From Lachnospiraceae bacterium (lineage in GTDB: Bacteria > Bacillota_A > Clostridia > Lachnospirales > Lachnospiraceae), in contig SFGN01000018.1 in the NCBI GenBank assembly GCA_004556565.1, positions 1 through 64,000 on the forward strand: DNA of 64,000 nt. Direction: 5' to 3'. Numbering within the stretch: position 1 is the stretch's first letter; each line of letters starts with the position of its first letter. The notes below the pieces were generated by a model. That model did no database searches. It saw only the letters and a list, made by a program, of their open reading frames with translations, and had not been told where the DNA came from. This document shows, one piece after another, positions 26,077 through 35,739 of this stretch. The position numbers and the translations under genes were made by a program.

Positions 26077-26666
26077 TTCGTGCCATCATCTTCAAAAACA
26101 GCTTTATATTGAACATTAATACATCTGCCGTCTGAAGCAATGCTTGTATTATTTATATCAAAGGCCCATACCTTGTCACCGTCCGGTATATCCAATACCT
26201 CAAATCTCAATTCTGTTCCATCTTCCATTGTCAGTGTGATGTCTGCTGATTTCAAATACTGACCGGACTGATTCAATAATTCAATAGAAGCTATATCGAT
26301 ACCTTCTTTAAAATCGCAATCGGGATTCGGCACGCTTGACTGAAACAATGTTGTAATCTGCAGTTTTCCATCTTCCAAATCATATGGAAAACCTATCTGT
26401 TGGCTTATATCTCCGTTTCCGGTATTTTCTGCATTCCCGGTGCTTACATCTTCAGAGCCGGTATTGTCTTCTGAATCCTTGTCTGCTGTTTTTTCATCTA
26501 CATTACTGCCATCACTTGTCTGAAAGCCTCCTGCGTTTCCATTCTGTTGTTCCGAAACGGAGGATTTCCGAAAAAACAGAACAATTCCTGAAACAATAAG
26601 TACTGTTATAGTGATTATAATCAACAAAAAGTACTTTTTCTTTATGACTTTCTTTATCTTATCCAC
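25995..26666 (-). pseudogene. Membrane-anchored cassette protein, left copy, C-terminally truncated
   Basis: Starts at a GTG (26666). Residues 13-32 form a membrane segment, followed by a Ser/Asp/Gly-rich linker (about 35-90) and an extracytoplasmic domain with FPYDLEDGK, NPDCDFKEGIDIA and AFDINNTS. This matches the protein at 36955-37677 as far as QYKAVF; the last 85 or so residues of that protein are missing. After the junction near 26085 the frame reads out of phase into kinase-like DNA, giving a nonsense tail (KKWTRRIQIID). The deletion also removed the place where the peptide gene should be. The domain itself is not one I recognise. Confidence 0.75.
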
Positions 26667-26711
26667 GAAAATTCTTCTTTCTACTTCTATTTCTGTTGCT
26701 TTATTACTTCT

Positions 26712-26975
26712 TTATTCGAGTATGCCTATCTGATACATCTTTTCTATAAATTCTGTCACATCTTTCTGCGCAGTCTGCCTATCCACATCGTACTCTTCCA
26801 GAAGCGATTCTGTCAGACTCTCGATTGTTTGTTCCGTCTGAAGTTTTTTCCATAATAATACACCGCTCTCCGTCATCACAATCATTCCGTGTATCCGTAA
26901 AGCAGCCTGTCCCAACGGAATCAGAAAATTCTCCCCGGCAACTTCTCTTAAAATGAAATCTTGATTTACTTTCAT
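26712..26975 (-). CDS. PqqD-like peptide-recognition protein
   Basis: An 87-residue protein of the PqqD family, whose members bind leader peptides and present them to radical SAM enzymes. It contains LNxxG-like elements (LIPLGQAALRIHGM, MTESGVLLWKKL) and a helical C-terminal half (LLEEYDVDRQTAQKDVTEFI) typical of PqqD. It starts after AGGAGAG. It is first in the left operon, 45 bases before the anchored protein gene, with a promoter at 27072-27100. No second PqqD is seen in the right cassette, so this protein may serve both radical SAM enzymes (inference). Confidence 0.88.
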   Translation of the reverse strand: MKVNQDFILREVAGENFLIPLGQAALRIHGMIVMTESGVLLWKKLQTEQTIESLTESLLEEYDVDRQTAQKDVTEFIEKMYQIGILE

Positions 26976-27071
26976 TTTTTACTCTCCTGCTTATTTTCTT
27001 CTATATAATTTCGTTATAGATTAATATAGTACCTATATAATAATAATAAATAAACTTTCCCATTGCGTTTT

Positions 27072-27100
27072 AGTATATCAAATCATTTATTATTATTCAA
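27072..27100 (-). promoter_or_regulatory. Sigma-A promoter for the PqqD-led cassette
   Basis: Minus-strand TTGAAT, 17 bases, TATACT, about 95 bases upstream of the pqqD-like start codon in an otherwise AT-rich intergenic stretch. Confidence 0.65.
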
Positions 27101-27149
27101 TAACAAATACAGAAAACCCAAAGATATTGCCTTTCAGTACACAAAATAT

Positions 27150-27205
27150 AACCCTCACCGCTTTCAAAATATGTATATGCATATCCTTCCTACGGCGAGG
27201 GTTTA
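27150..27205 (-). terminator. Hairpin after the sialidase gene
   Basis: Minus-strand AACCCTCGCCG pairs with CGGTGAGGGTT across a loop of about 30 bases. It is followed by a T-rich stretch. It lies about 70 bases after the sialidase stop. Confidence 0.65.
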
Positions 27206-27275
27206 GTTTTAAATCATGTGATTAACCTCCAATATTGCAGCATAAACCACTTTTCTATCTGATTATTATCTGCTT

Positions 27276-30200
27276 CTATTCTGTTTTGTTATATTTGCGG
27301 TCAAATCTCATAATGATTGCAGCACATTCCGCCCGGCTGGCATTGCCCTGCGGGTCTAATCTTGTGCCATTGTCTTTTCCTGAAATAATACCTGTTCCGA
27401 CTGCCCACTGCATTGCTTTTTTCGCAAATGCACTTACCTGTTCTCCATCTTCAAATGTGCTCATATCTGCCGTTGCACTTACATCGTACTCCTTATACTC
27501 TGCATAGCGGTACATCATGACTGCCATCTGCTCACGAGTGATCGGATCGTTTGTTCCGAACAGTTTTGTATCGGTATACCCGAAAACTATACCACTTGCA
27601 TTAGCCCAACGGACAGATCCCGTGTACCATGCATTGTTTTCCACATCCATGAACTCAAGCGCTTGTTTCACAAGCGGCTCTCCTTCGATACGGTGGAGGA
27701 TCACGGCAAACTGTGCCCTTACAATGGAATTTCCCGCCCCGAAGGTATCATCTGTCAAACCGGTCATCAGGCTTCTGTCATAAACATATGATACGCAATC
27801 ATAATACCATTCACTATTCAAAACATCAATAAACGGTAATATTACATCAGAAGAATCATCCGGTTCTTTCGTATTTTCATACTCATCTGTGTCATTCTCT
27901 TTTTCGTCATTGTCATCGGTGACTCCGGTTCCTTCTTCATTTCCGCTGCTATCTCCCGGCTCAAGGATTTCTTCTTCATTCCCGTCATTGTCACCAACAT
28001 CACTCATAAACCCTATGCTCACAAGAGCTATCTTCAGATCTTGTTCTGTCATTGCAGTCAGTGGTGTCGTAGTTGAATCAACTGCATTATCAAACCACTT
28101 TAATCCGGTAATAACCAAAATACCGCTGTTACCACTGTTCTTGACTGTAAATATTTTTTCTGTTTCTGTTACATTTAATTTATAGAACATATCTGTCGAA
28201 GAAGATAATGTCTTTTCATTTCCATTTACAGTATAGGTTACACCACCATTCAGTGCTTTCATACCAAGCTGGGCACCTGTTATACTATCTTTGAGTGAAA
28301 ATGCTAGAGCCTGACCCGGATAGAGATAAAATTCATTTTTAGGACCATTATCCAGAATATCTTTTATATCTTCTTCTGTAATAGCGGAAGAATCATTTTC
28401 TTCTTTAACAGAATCAATAATCACCGCTCCGGCTGCCATTTCACTTCCGGCATTTCCATAAATCTGCTCATAGATGCCCTTTCCAATCTCTGAAGCATAT
28501 TGACTTTCCTGTATATAATTGCTGACATTTACCGCTGAAAGAATCAGATCACGCATTTCGATAAATCTCGGAGTACTTTCTTCATCCAGGCTATAAATCT
28601 TTTTATGCAGATTCGTAGTGTTCTCTTCATCAGCATTTTTCGCAGTTCCATATACACGGAATCCGTCAAGTCGGACTGCTTTTGCTTCATTGTCTTTTTT
28701 AAGCGTAGTAATTTTTACAGTATAATCGCCATGCTCAAGCCCTTCTTTTAGACTGAAAATCGGAACATTATATTCTTCCGTCACATCTGTAAGTCCGTCT
28801 TTATCATACTCTCCCGGTATTAATGCAGTATTTACAACAGCACCCTTTTTCAGATTACCTTCAGCATCCCTGATCTGAATCATAACATAACCTGTATCAG
28901 CATTACAATTTGCATATACCTCTACACCGGTTCCGGTGAACTCGAACTCTGCCGTGGCGCCTGCTTTATAAGTTTGAGTTTCTTCATCATAATTGACGAT
29001 CTGAGTACCATTGCTTGCTGCAGATTGATCCTTATATGCATCATCATAACCATAATAAGCGCCGCTTCCTGTATCAAGGTTTACATATGATGTTGTCTGA
29101 GAACCAGCTGTCCCTGTACCTTCACTGACAAAATACTCATTTACATGTGCAAAACTTTCTTCATAAAAGACAGTCGTAGCCGGATAGACCTTAAATGTGT
29201 GTGCCGCATTCTTCTCATCTACAAGCGTCACTTCATCCACACCTTTTAAGACTTTATTTGGTATATAAGTTACTACATTATCTGTTACAGTAACAGTACC
29301 ATATATAGTCTGAAGGGCATTATCTTCTGATACATTCGCTAATGCACATCCTTCCTGCGACAGTTGATCATCTTGACTATAGTCAAGTACAACAGGCAAA
29401 CCAAAGTCAACAATAATATTCTGCGGATTAAACGGAGTTACACTGATCCTTGCTTCGCTGGATGCAGAGCTTTTGTATGCTCCTGTACTATATCCTGATT
29501 TATATGTATAGTCCAATGAAACATGATTAATCAGTTCTTTGTTCAGATCTTCTGTAGCAATTTCGTATGTCACATAATAAGTATATGTAGCATCATTCAT
29601 TCCTGTAACTATAGTATTATCGTTTTCATCCAGGATGTATCCGGACTCAATCGCTTCTGTGATATCAAGTATAAAATCTGCATTTCCGTCATCGTTTTTT
29701 ACAGCAGACTGAGCCCCGCTATAATACTCCGCACTATTTTGTGCCGTATCATCCATTTTATCTGACAGAGTTACTCCTGTATACGTTATTCCATCTTCTG
29801 CGGCATACGTCTGTACTTCAATCTTAAAGAAAATAACATCGCCTGTAGAAGCTGTCATCCCTTCAGTATAAGACCGGTAATCAGCCTGTAAACCTGAAGC
29901 CGGAAGAATGCCCTCCACAGTTTTATTAACTGTCGGCAGCTTTTCTGAACGGAAGGTCAAATCAGAACCTATACCACCATTATTTCCAGTCGGCCGCGAA
30001 AATCCCATACCGCCGTCACAGTTGTAAGGATCAGCTACCGCCGCTTCAACCATTGCTGCTATCAGAGCATCCCCATCTGCACCATCATTACTGAGATATG
30101 TTCTTTGATTTGATCCCGCAGCCCTGTCCATATTATAAAAATACACTTTATTTCCATTTGTATCTGTTGTATCGTCATTAACGACTGCATTACCCGTATC

Positions 30201-33200
30201 ATCCTTCAACGGCATATATTGGCTGTTTGAATTCGTGGAAGACATTCTCGTCAGTGCATATCCACCATCAGGTGAACCAAAAAAGTCTATATAGGCATAT
30301 TGATTTAATGGTGTACGCACATAAATAACATCGCCTTCAAATATTTCCGGCATTGTCGTGCTCGCATTAATGCTTACATAAACCCGTGTATCTTTTATTT
30401 CCGAAATATACAGGGAAACCAGACGGCCGGAATTACTTCCTGTTCCCTCCATAACAACGACCTGAATTTCATGAATAGCAACTACTTTTCCTGTATTATC
30501 CCTTACAGTGGCCGTCACTGTAGTTTCCGCTCCAAAACCATTGTCAGCAGGAGGCAATGCGCTGATACCTGTAACAGTACCATTCATATCTACGGCTGCA
30601 ATACTTGTATCGGCAGAAACCCATTCTACAGAACCGCCGGCTTCGACAATAGCAGCAGATTCAGCTCCAAGATTCAAATCATAACTGACTCCGACTGAAG
30701 TAACCACTCGACGGACAGTTTTATCTGTTCCTGCTTCTGCAAAATTATTGTTGTTTACATATGCTGTCTGCGTTCCACCGATGATTCCGTCCGGTTTCAG
30801 GTCTTCACTGGTCTCTCCACGTACAGTAATATTATAAATCAGATTGCCCGACCTCAATGTCGTACTTTCATTACTTGCCTGAACTCCTTTCAGAGTAATT
30901 GTGTAACCATCATTTTTATATTCATAAAAATGCCAGGTTGACCCGTTATCCAGACTGCCGTACGCAGAAGCTGTTGTATGCGCACCTGCATAATCATTCA
31001 AATATTGACCACTGTTTCCAAGCGCATAACCGCCATTGTATGACTGAACATCAACTGAAGTCATTGTATCTGAAGGCACGACATTTGCACCACCGACAAT
31101 GCTTATGTAATTATTATTGTTTTTAAACTGATATCTGCTGTCAAGTTTAGTAACTTCCCAGAGATATTCATCTAAATTACCTTTAATCACACCGCCTGTA
31201 TTCGTTACACCGATCATTGCAAGACCCGTGCCATGTTGTGTGTCTGCAGCAGAAGTAACTATATGATTACCTTCCCTTGCCACAATCAGATATGACTTCC
31301 CTGCCTCCGGCAGACCCGATGCTTCTTCATAACGCTCGTTGTTACCTACAATACTCTCTACTGAAACAATATTTGCATCAGGCGTAATACGTAAAGTATT
31401 CTCAGGAATATAAAAATTATGACAGCGTCCTTCTATCAACTCCACATCAATATATACAAGTCCGGTTACATCTATCATATATTCTGTATTTCCTACGGCT
31501 GCTTTTGTCTCACCGTCTGAAATACCTGTGATTGTAATCTTTGATCCGGTAACAGTTCCGTCCACTTTTGCCACGTGAGAATATTTGCTTGTAGTGTCAG
31601 TGGAAGGATGAAGCACGTAATAACTTCCGTTATACTGAGCCACGATCAGATATTGACCTTCATTTTTAATGTCATTTACTGAAGTAACCTGTTTATATCC
31701 CGGAATCTCTGTACTTCCGATTCCTGTTTCATCCAGTGTATAAATCAGGAAAGAACATGCTTCTTCAAAGCCTGATGTGGCACCAACTCTGTTAAAATAA
31801 TTGTTTCCGTTCCTGTAAAAATGCAGAAATCTTCCATTTCCATACAAGTAGAAACTGTCTGCCGCATTTCCCGTTGATAAAGTTATAATTTTGCTGCTCG
31901 TCGCAAAAGGATATCCTGCATAATCATTTCCCATTGGATCCAGATATACCGTAGTCCCGTCTGATGTGGATGACGATACAATATATCCATTACCAGACGC
32001 GGTAAATGTGTAAAGGCAGTCCGCAAGATTGATGGGTGTTCCGGTATAATTTGCATCTGTTCCAAGTCTTCCGGCAGCAACTTGAATCGGTGTTACATCT
32101 ACCGTTGCAATTGTTTCATCCACTCCGGTGTCATCAGTCGAATAATCACCCGATACATCAATATAAGTTATGCTGTCTTCTTCATATAGAGACACATTCT
32201 CAACATCGCCATGTACAATAATAGTATACTTTGTCTGGCCTATGACAACAGATGTGTTTCCAAGTTTATTTCCCGTAATAATCACTGTGGAAATATCTTC
32301 GGAGTCATACTCATAAAGTGTCCAGTCAGAACTGGTAGACCAGCCCGCCGCTGTTGTTCCTTTACCGCCGAAATCATTCAGGCCTCTGGTACCGTCGGAA
32401 TTTTGTATCAAAAATGTGCCGCTGTCCCCATTAGGCGAAATACGCAAAAATGCCGGATCTGTTTCGAGCGTAACTGCCGAATTACCACTGGTTGCTGATG
32501 CAATGGTTATATATTCATTATTAGTTGCCTGAATAGTGTAACCATCCGTTGTCTCTTGTATTGTAAAAAGATAATTTTCCAGATTATCCCCTGTTATCTG
32601 TGTTCCGGAAACCGTTCCGGCAACCATGCTTAAGCTGTCTATATTCCAGTCGTTAGAATTTGTTTCTGTCTGGGTTACTATTTTTCCATTACGCGTAATC
32701 AAATACTGCTTTCCCGGTGTGATTGACGTCACCTTGTTATATCCGGCAGATGTGGTCACGACATCACTTATTGAAGCAATGTCCGTATTAAACTCTGCCC
32801 TGTCTATATTGTCAGAAGCACTTTCCAACTGAACTTTATAAGTCTCACCTATCTGCAGTTCAATATCTATTTCTTGATATTGAGTAACTTTTATATTATA
32901 AGTAATTCCATCAACAACAACAGAAGTTGTCCCTATACCATTTCCGTGAATTGTTACCGTATAATCCGTACCTTCAGTTTCAACTCCACTCACTTCCGCG
33001 ATCCCTATATCCAGATTCGTCGTGTCAATCACTGCATCAACAGTTTCAACATTGATGACGTAGTCCTGACCCAGGCAAAGATTCACGGTACGTTCATTAC
33101 CGATGACAGCATCCGGGAACATATTTTCCATATTGTATTTATTGAAATATATGTAAGCCCCACCGCTTTCGTAAAGCAGAGCAATGTTTCCATCTTCCAT

Positions 33201-34466
33201 CTCAGACATACTTGAATACGCATAAGAACCGTCTGTAACCTGATAACTATATTTCCAGTCGAGTGTTCCGTCAGAATTTATCAATGCAACGAATAATGTT
33301 CCTGTTGAACGAGAGCTTGTACTTGCCGGAGCAGAAAGAATAATAGCATCTTTGCCGTCGATCTTCTGAGAATATTTGATTGCTGACAATTGACATCCGG
33401 TATTGTAACTGATACCCATACTTTTCTGTTCGGACCAGTTTGTACCGTTATCTTCAGATACGTAATATCCCCCATGGCGCGTAAACATATAAATCCTGCC
33501 GCCAACCTCTGCCATGGTTGCTTCCGAACTATTAGCACTCATATTTGCGCTTCTTGTCCAGGTAACACCATTATCATCTGAATAAATCACGCTCGTATAT
33601 TCATCGGGATACTTATAGCATGCGAATATAATACGCCCTGTTGATGTGACCAGAGCACTTCCCGGACCTACACCGTAGAACATTTCGCCGTCATTTTTTA
33701 CATTAAGCAGTGTCGGTGCACCCCATGTTACTCCACCGTCTGTAGATTTTGTCAGATAAAGGTATGTTGTCGGATATGCCTGATAAGCACCATCTGCATA
33801 AAACAGATTACTTATTTTAGTGTCATTCTGATACAGATTAAACCATCTGTCAACTTTATATCCGTCAACAGCCGTGTTGGTACTGTCATAAATCAAAGCG
33901 TAACCGTTATCACCATAATCCCCGACATAATAGGAGTAATTAGAATATGTAGAAGAATCTGTGCTGCTTTCCCTCACGATCAGTTTCCCCTGATTGTTGA
34001 ATCCCAGTCCTGTTAAAGGTAGCTTTGGTGCGGTGTTGATAGCATATCCAGCCACAAATAAATCTACTAACATATATATCGTATTACTTCCGTCCGTCGC
34101 CATGGAAGGATCGATAAATGTTGCACAGTTTGTATTAAACTGCATATCGTTATCCCCCAGATAATTTGCGAAGCTATAACTCCAGGCATTACCTCCGTCT
34201 GTTGAGCGCGACACGATCGTATCAATACCACCTGCATCTCCGGAGCCACTCCACCGTGCATCTGCCGAAGCCACCAGTGTACCGTCATTCAGTGTAACCA
34301 GAGCCGGAATACGAAAATATGTACTTCCGCCGGTATTGCTCGAAAACGGCTGATTCTGTGTTGTGCCCCCACCCGGATTATCAGTTTCGGCAAGAACTTT
34401 CAATGATGTACTGAACACCATACAGAACACAAGCAAAAGTGACAAGATTCTTTTTATTTTTTTCAT
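27276..34466 (-). CDS. Giant SLH-anchored exo-sialidase (GH33-type)
   Basis: Releases sialic acid from mucin or host glycans at the cell surface. The start at 34466 follows GAGGAGGTAGG and gives a signal peptide (KKIKRILSLLLVFCMVFS). The sialidase domain (about residues 50-450 of roughly 2396) shows the FRIP motif (FRIPALVTLNDGTL) and four Asp boxes (SRSTDGGNAW, TKSTDGGVTW, YSDDNGVTW, VSEDNGTNW). Next come repeated beta-rich modules, two carrying similar elements with WTLYEY or WHFYEY, an isopeptide-like region around TVEGILPASG, a galactose-binding-like region with GYDDAYKDQS, an acidic linker, and three SLH repeats (WYYDCVSYVYDRSLMTG, ITREQMAVMMYRYAEY, SRAECAAIIMRF). It lies between two peptide-modification cassettes and may be co-transcribed with the right one. 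Confidence 0.93.
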   Translation of the reverse strand: MKKIKRILSLLLVFCMVFSTSLKVLAETDNPGGGTTQNQPFSSNTGGSTYFRIPALVTLNDGTLVASADARWSGSGDAGGIDTIVSRSTDGGNAWSYSFANYLGDNDMQFNTNCATFIDPSMATDGSNTIYMLVDLFVAGYAINTAPKLPLTGLGFNNQGKLIVRESSTDSSTYSNYSYYVGDYGDNGYALIYDSTNTAVDGYKVDRWFNLYQNDTKISNLFYADGAYQAYPTTYLYLTKSTDGGVTWGAPTLLNVKNDGEMFYGVGPGSALVTSTGRIIFACYKYPDEYTSVIYSDDNGVTWTRSANMSANSSEATMAEVGGRIYMFTRHGGYYVSEDNGTNWSEQKSMGISYNTGCQLSAIKYSQKIDGKDAIILSAPASTSSRSTGTLFVALINSDGTLDWKYSYQVTDGSYAYSSMSEMEDGNIALLYESGGAYIYFNKYNMENMFPDAVIGNERTVNLCLGQDYVINVETVDAVIDTTNLDIGIAEVSGVETEGTDYTVTIHGNGIGTTSVVVDGITYNIKVTQYQEIDIELQIGETYKVQLESASDNIDRAEFNTDIASISDVVTTSAGYNKVTSITPGKQYLITRNGKIVTQTETNSNDWNIDSLSMVAGTVSGTQITGDNLENYLFTIQETTDGYTIQATNNEYITIASATSGNSAVTLETDPAFLRISPNGDSGTFLIQNSDGTRGLNDFGGKGTTAAGWSTSSDWTLYEYDSEDISTVIITGNKLGNTSVVIGQTKYTIIVHGDVENVSLYEEDSITYIDVSGDYSTDDTGVDETIATVDVTPIQVAAGRLGTDANYTGTPINLADCLYTFTASGNGYIVSSSTSDGTTVYLDPMGNDYAGYPFATSSKIITLSTGNAADSFYLYGNGRFLHFYRNGNNYFNRVGATSGFEEACSFLIYTLDETGIGSTEIPGYKQVTSVNDIKNEGQYLIVAQYNGSYYVLHPSTDTTSKYSHVAKVDGTVTGSKITITGISDGETKAAVGNTEYMIDVTGLVYIDVELIEGRCHNFYIPENTLRITPDANIVSVESIVGNNERYEEASGLPEAGKSYLIVAREGNHIVTSAADTQHGTGLAMIGVTNTGGVIKGNLDEYLWEVTKLDSRYQFKNNNNYISIVGGANVVPSDTMTSVDVQSYNGGYALGNSGQYLNDYAGAHTTASAYGSLDNGSTWHFYEYKNDGYTITLKGVQASNESTTLRSGNLIYNITVRGETSEDLKPDGIIGGTQTAYVNNNNFAEAGTDKTVRRVVTSVGVSYDLNLGAESAAIVEAGGSVEWVSADTSIAAVDMNGTVTGISALPPADNGFGAETTVTATVRDNTGKVVAIHEIQVVVMEGTGSNSGRLVSLYISEIKDTRVYVSINASTTMPEIFEGDVIYVRTPLNQYAYIDFFGSPDGGYALTRMSSTNSNSQYMPLKDDTGNAVVNDDTTDTNGNKVYFYNMDRAAGSNQRTYLSNDGADGDALIAAMVEAAVADPYNCDGGMGFSRPTGNNGGIGSDLTFRSEKLPTVNKTVEGILPASGLQADYRSYTEGMTASTGDVIFFKIEVQTYAAEDGITYTGVTLSDKMDDTAQNSAEYYSGAQSAVKNDDGNADFILDITEAIESGYILDENDNTIVTGMNDATYTYYVTYEIATEDLNKELINHVSLDYTYKSGYSTGAYKSSASSEARISVTPFNPQNIIVDFGLPVVLDYSQDDQLSQEGCALANVSEDNALQTIYGTVTVTDNVVTYIPNKVLKGVDEVTLVDEKNAAHTFKVYPATTVFYEESFAHVNEYFVSEGTGTAGSQTTSYVNLDTGSGAYYGYDDAYKDQSAASNGTQIVNYDEETQTYKAGATAEFEFTGTGVEVYANCNADTGYVMIQIRDAEGNLKKGAVVNTALIPGEYDKDGLTDVTEEYNVPIFSLKEGLEHGDYTVKITTLKKDNEAKAVRLDGFRVYGTAKNADEENTTNLHKKIYSLDEESTPRFIEMRDLILSAVNVSNYIQESQYASEIGKGIYEQIYGNAGSEMAAGAVIIDSVKEENDSSAITEEDIKDILDNGPKNEFYLYPGQALAFSLKDSITGAQLGMKALNGGVTYTVNGNEKTLSSSTDMFYKLNVTETEKIFTVKNSGNSGILVITGLKWFDNAVDSTTTPLTAMTEQDLKIALVSIGFMSDVGDNDGNEEEILEPGDSSGNEEGTGVTDDNDEKENDTDEYENTKEPDDSSDVILPFIDVLNSEWYYDCVSYVYDRSLMTGLTDDTFGAGNSIVRAQFAVILHRIEGEPLVKQALEFMDVENNAWYTGSVRWANASGIVFGYTDTKLFGTNDPITREQMAVMMYRYAEYKEYDVSATADMSTFEDGEQVSAFAKKAMQWAVGTGIISGKDNGTRLDPQGNASRAECAAIIMRFDRKYNKTE

Positions 34467-34496
34467 GTTTCCTACCTCCTCAATATTATATTTCGA

Positions 34497-34572
34497 ACAC
34501 ATAACTAAACTTAATCTTTTTCACACATAACTAATAATTACAACAAATAAATATATTCATTCAACACATAAC
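34497..34572. repeat. Triple direct repeat before the sialidase gene
   Basis: ACACATAAC occurs at 34497-34505, 34523-34531 and 34564-34572 (GTTATGTGT on the transcribed strand); the first two extend to ACACATAACTAA. They fill the 94-130 bases between the radical SAM stop and the sialidase start and could be regulator binding sites. Confidence 0.6.
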
Positions 34573-34596
34573 AGTTTTTAATATATGTCTAATATT

Positions 34597-35739
34597 TCAG
34601 AACTCTTTTTTGTCTGCAAGTTCTTTCTCTGCAATTTCCCTGGTTTCCTGAATCCATCTGCACAGATAAAGAGGGACTCTTTCTATACTTCCGGTTTCGG
34701 CAATCGCCATTGCAGCACATGCATGGCACAGTCCCTGATTTGCACAACGGCTGCATATGCCGGACAATACAAGTCCTTCGCATTCTTCCGTCAGTAACTT
34801 CCATGCATCCTCAAATCCATATCGATGCACATCGACACATGGAGATGACATAAAGCCGCAAGGAGTCAGCCATCCATCCCATGTTATCCAAAACGATGCT
34901 TTTCCGGCCCTGCATCTCAACCGTCCGTCTGCCGGATCAATATAATTTCTTTCCATCCCCGGAGGAAACACCGAACCATTTACAATCTTATTCAGGTAGT
35001 GCTGATATTTTTCTTCGCCATACTGCAGACGATATCTTTTTAAATCATAATATGCTCCGTCATGCGGAGTAAAACGTTCATTTTCCCCAATGCAGGAATT
35101 ATCACGCCTGACCGGTGGAAACATATATGTTGCGACATCTAAAATCAGATTTTTTTCTTCTGCATATCGAACAATCCTTTCCAGGTCTCCGGCATTCGCA
35201 GGTGAAAGAGAACAGTTCAATTTCACCGGAATTCCTGCTTTGATCAGTCCTGTAACTGCATGATCCACTTTTGAAAATGCACCCTTTGTTCCACATAACT
35301 TCTCATACGTCGCATCATGTGCTCCGTAGATAGTAATATTAATCCTTGTCGGCGGCCTTTGTTTCAATTTATCGATTGCTCTATTATCAATCAAAGTTCC
35401 ATTACTGTTAATGGAAATAAGAAACCCCATTTCTGTCAGCTTTTCATACAACTGCCAGAAATCAGGCCAAAGAAACGGTTCACCTCCTGTCAGTAACAGA
35501 TACAGCATTCCCTGTTCACGAAGCTGCTCTGCAAGTGCGATCCACTCTTTCAGTTTCATAATTGCCCGCGGTGAATTCCGCACTTCTTCTATTGTTTTTT
35601 TGATATAACACATTTTGCAGGACATATTGCATACCGGAGAAAGCTCAAAAGTTCCGCTTAACGGCAGCTTCCTCGCACACGCTTTTGAAAACATATAACT
35701 GGTCATTTTCCCTTCCTGCATCATATTTTCAAAGTCCAT
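34597..35739 (-). CDS. Radical SAM/SPASM peptide-modifying enzyme, right copy
   Basis: A 380-residue enzyme clearly related to the left copy. The CxxxCxxC motif is Cys37, Cys41, Cys44 in CNMSCKMC, with LTGGEPFLWPDF near residue 82. The SPASM part includes CRAGKASFWITWDGWLTPCG, CSRCANQGLCHACAAM and LCRW. The ATG at 35739 follows AAGGGAGGG and overlaps the kinase stop by 19 bases. It is the last gene of the intact cassette (anchor, peptide, kinase, radical SAM). The likely substrate is the 85-residue peptide at 36614-36871. The kind of bond formed (thioether, carbon-carbon or other) cannot be read from sequence. Confidence 0.93.
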   Translation of the reverse strand: MDFENMMQEGKMTSYMFSKACARKLPLSGTFELSPVCNMSCKMCYIKKTIEEVRNSPRAIMKLKEWIALAEQLREQGMLYLLLTGGEPFLWPDFWQLYEKLTEMGFLISINSNGTLIDNRAIDKLKQRPPTRINITIYGAHDATYEKLCGTKGAFSKVDHAVTGLIKAGIPVKLNCSLSPANAGDLERIVRYAEEKNLILDVATYMFPPVRRDNSCIGENERFTPHDGAYYDLKRYRLQYGEEKYQHYLNKIVNGSVFPPGMERNYIDPADGRLRCRAGKASFWITWDGWLTPCGFMSSPCVDVHRYGFEDAWKLLTEECEGLVLSGICSRCANQGLCHACAAMAIAETGSIERVPLYLCRWIQETREIAEKELADKKEF

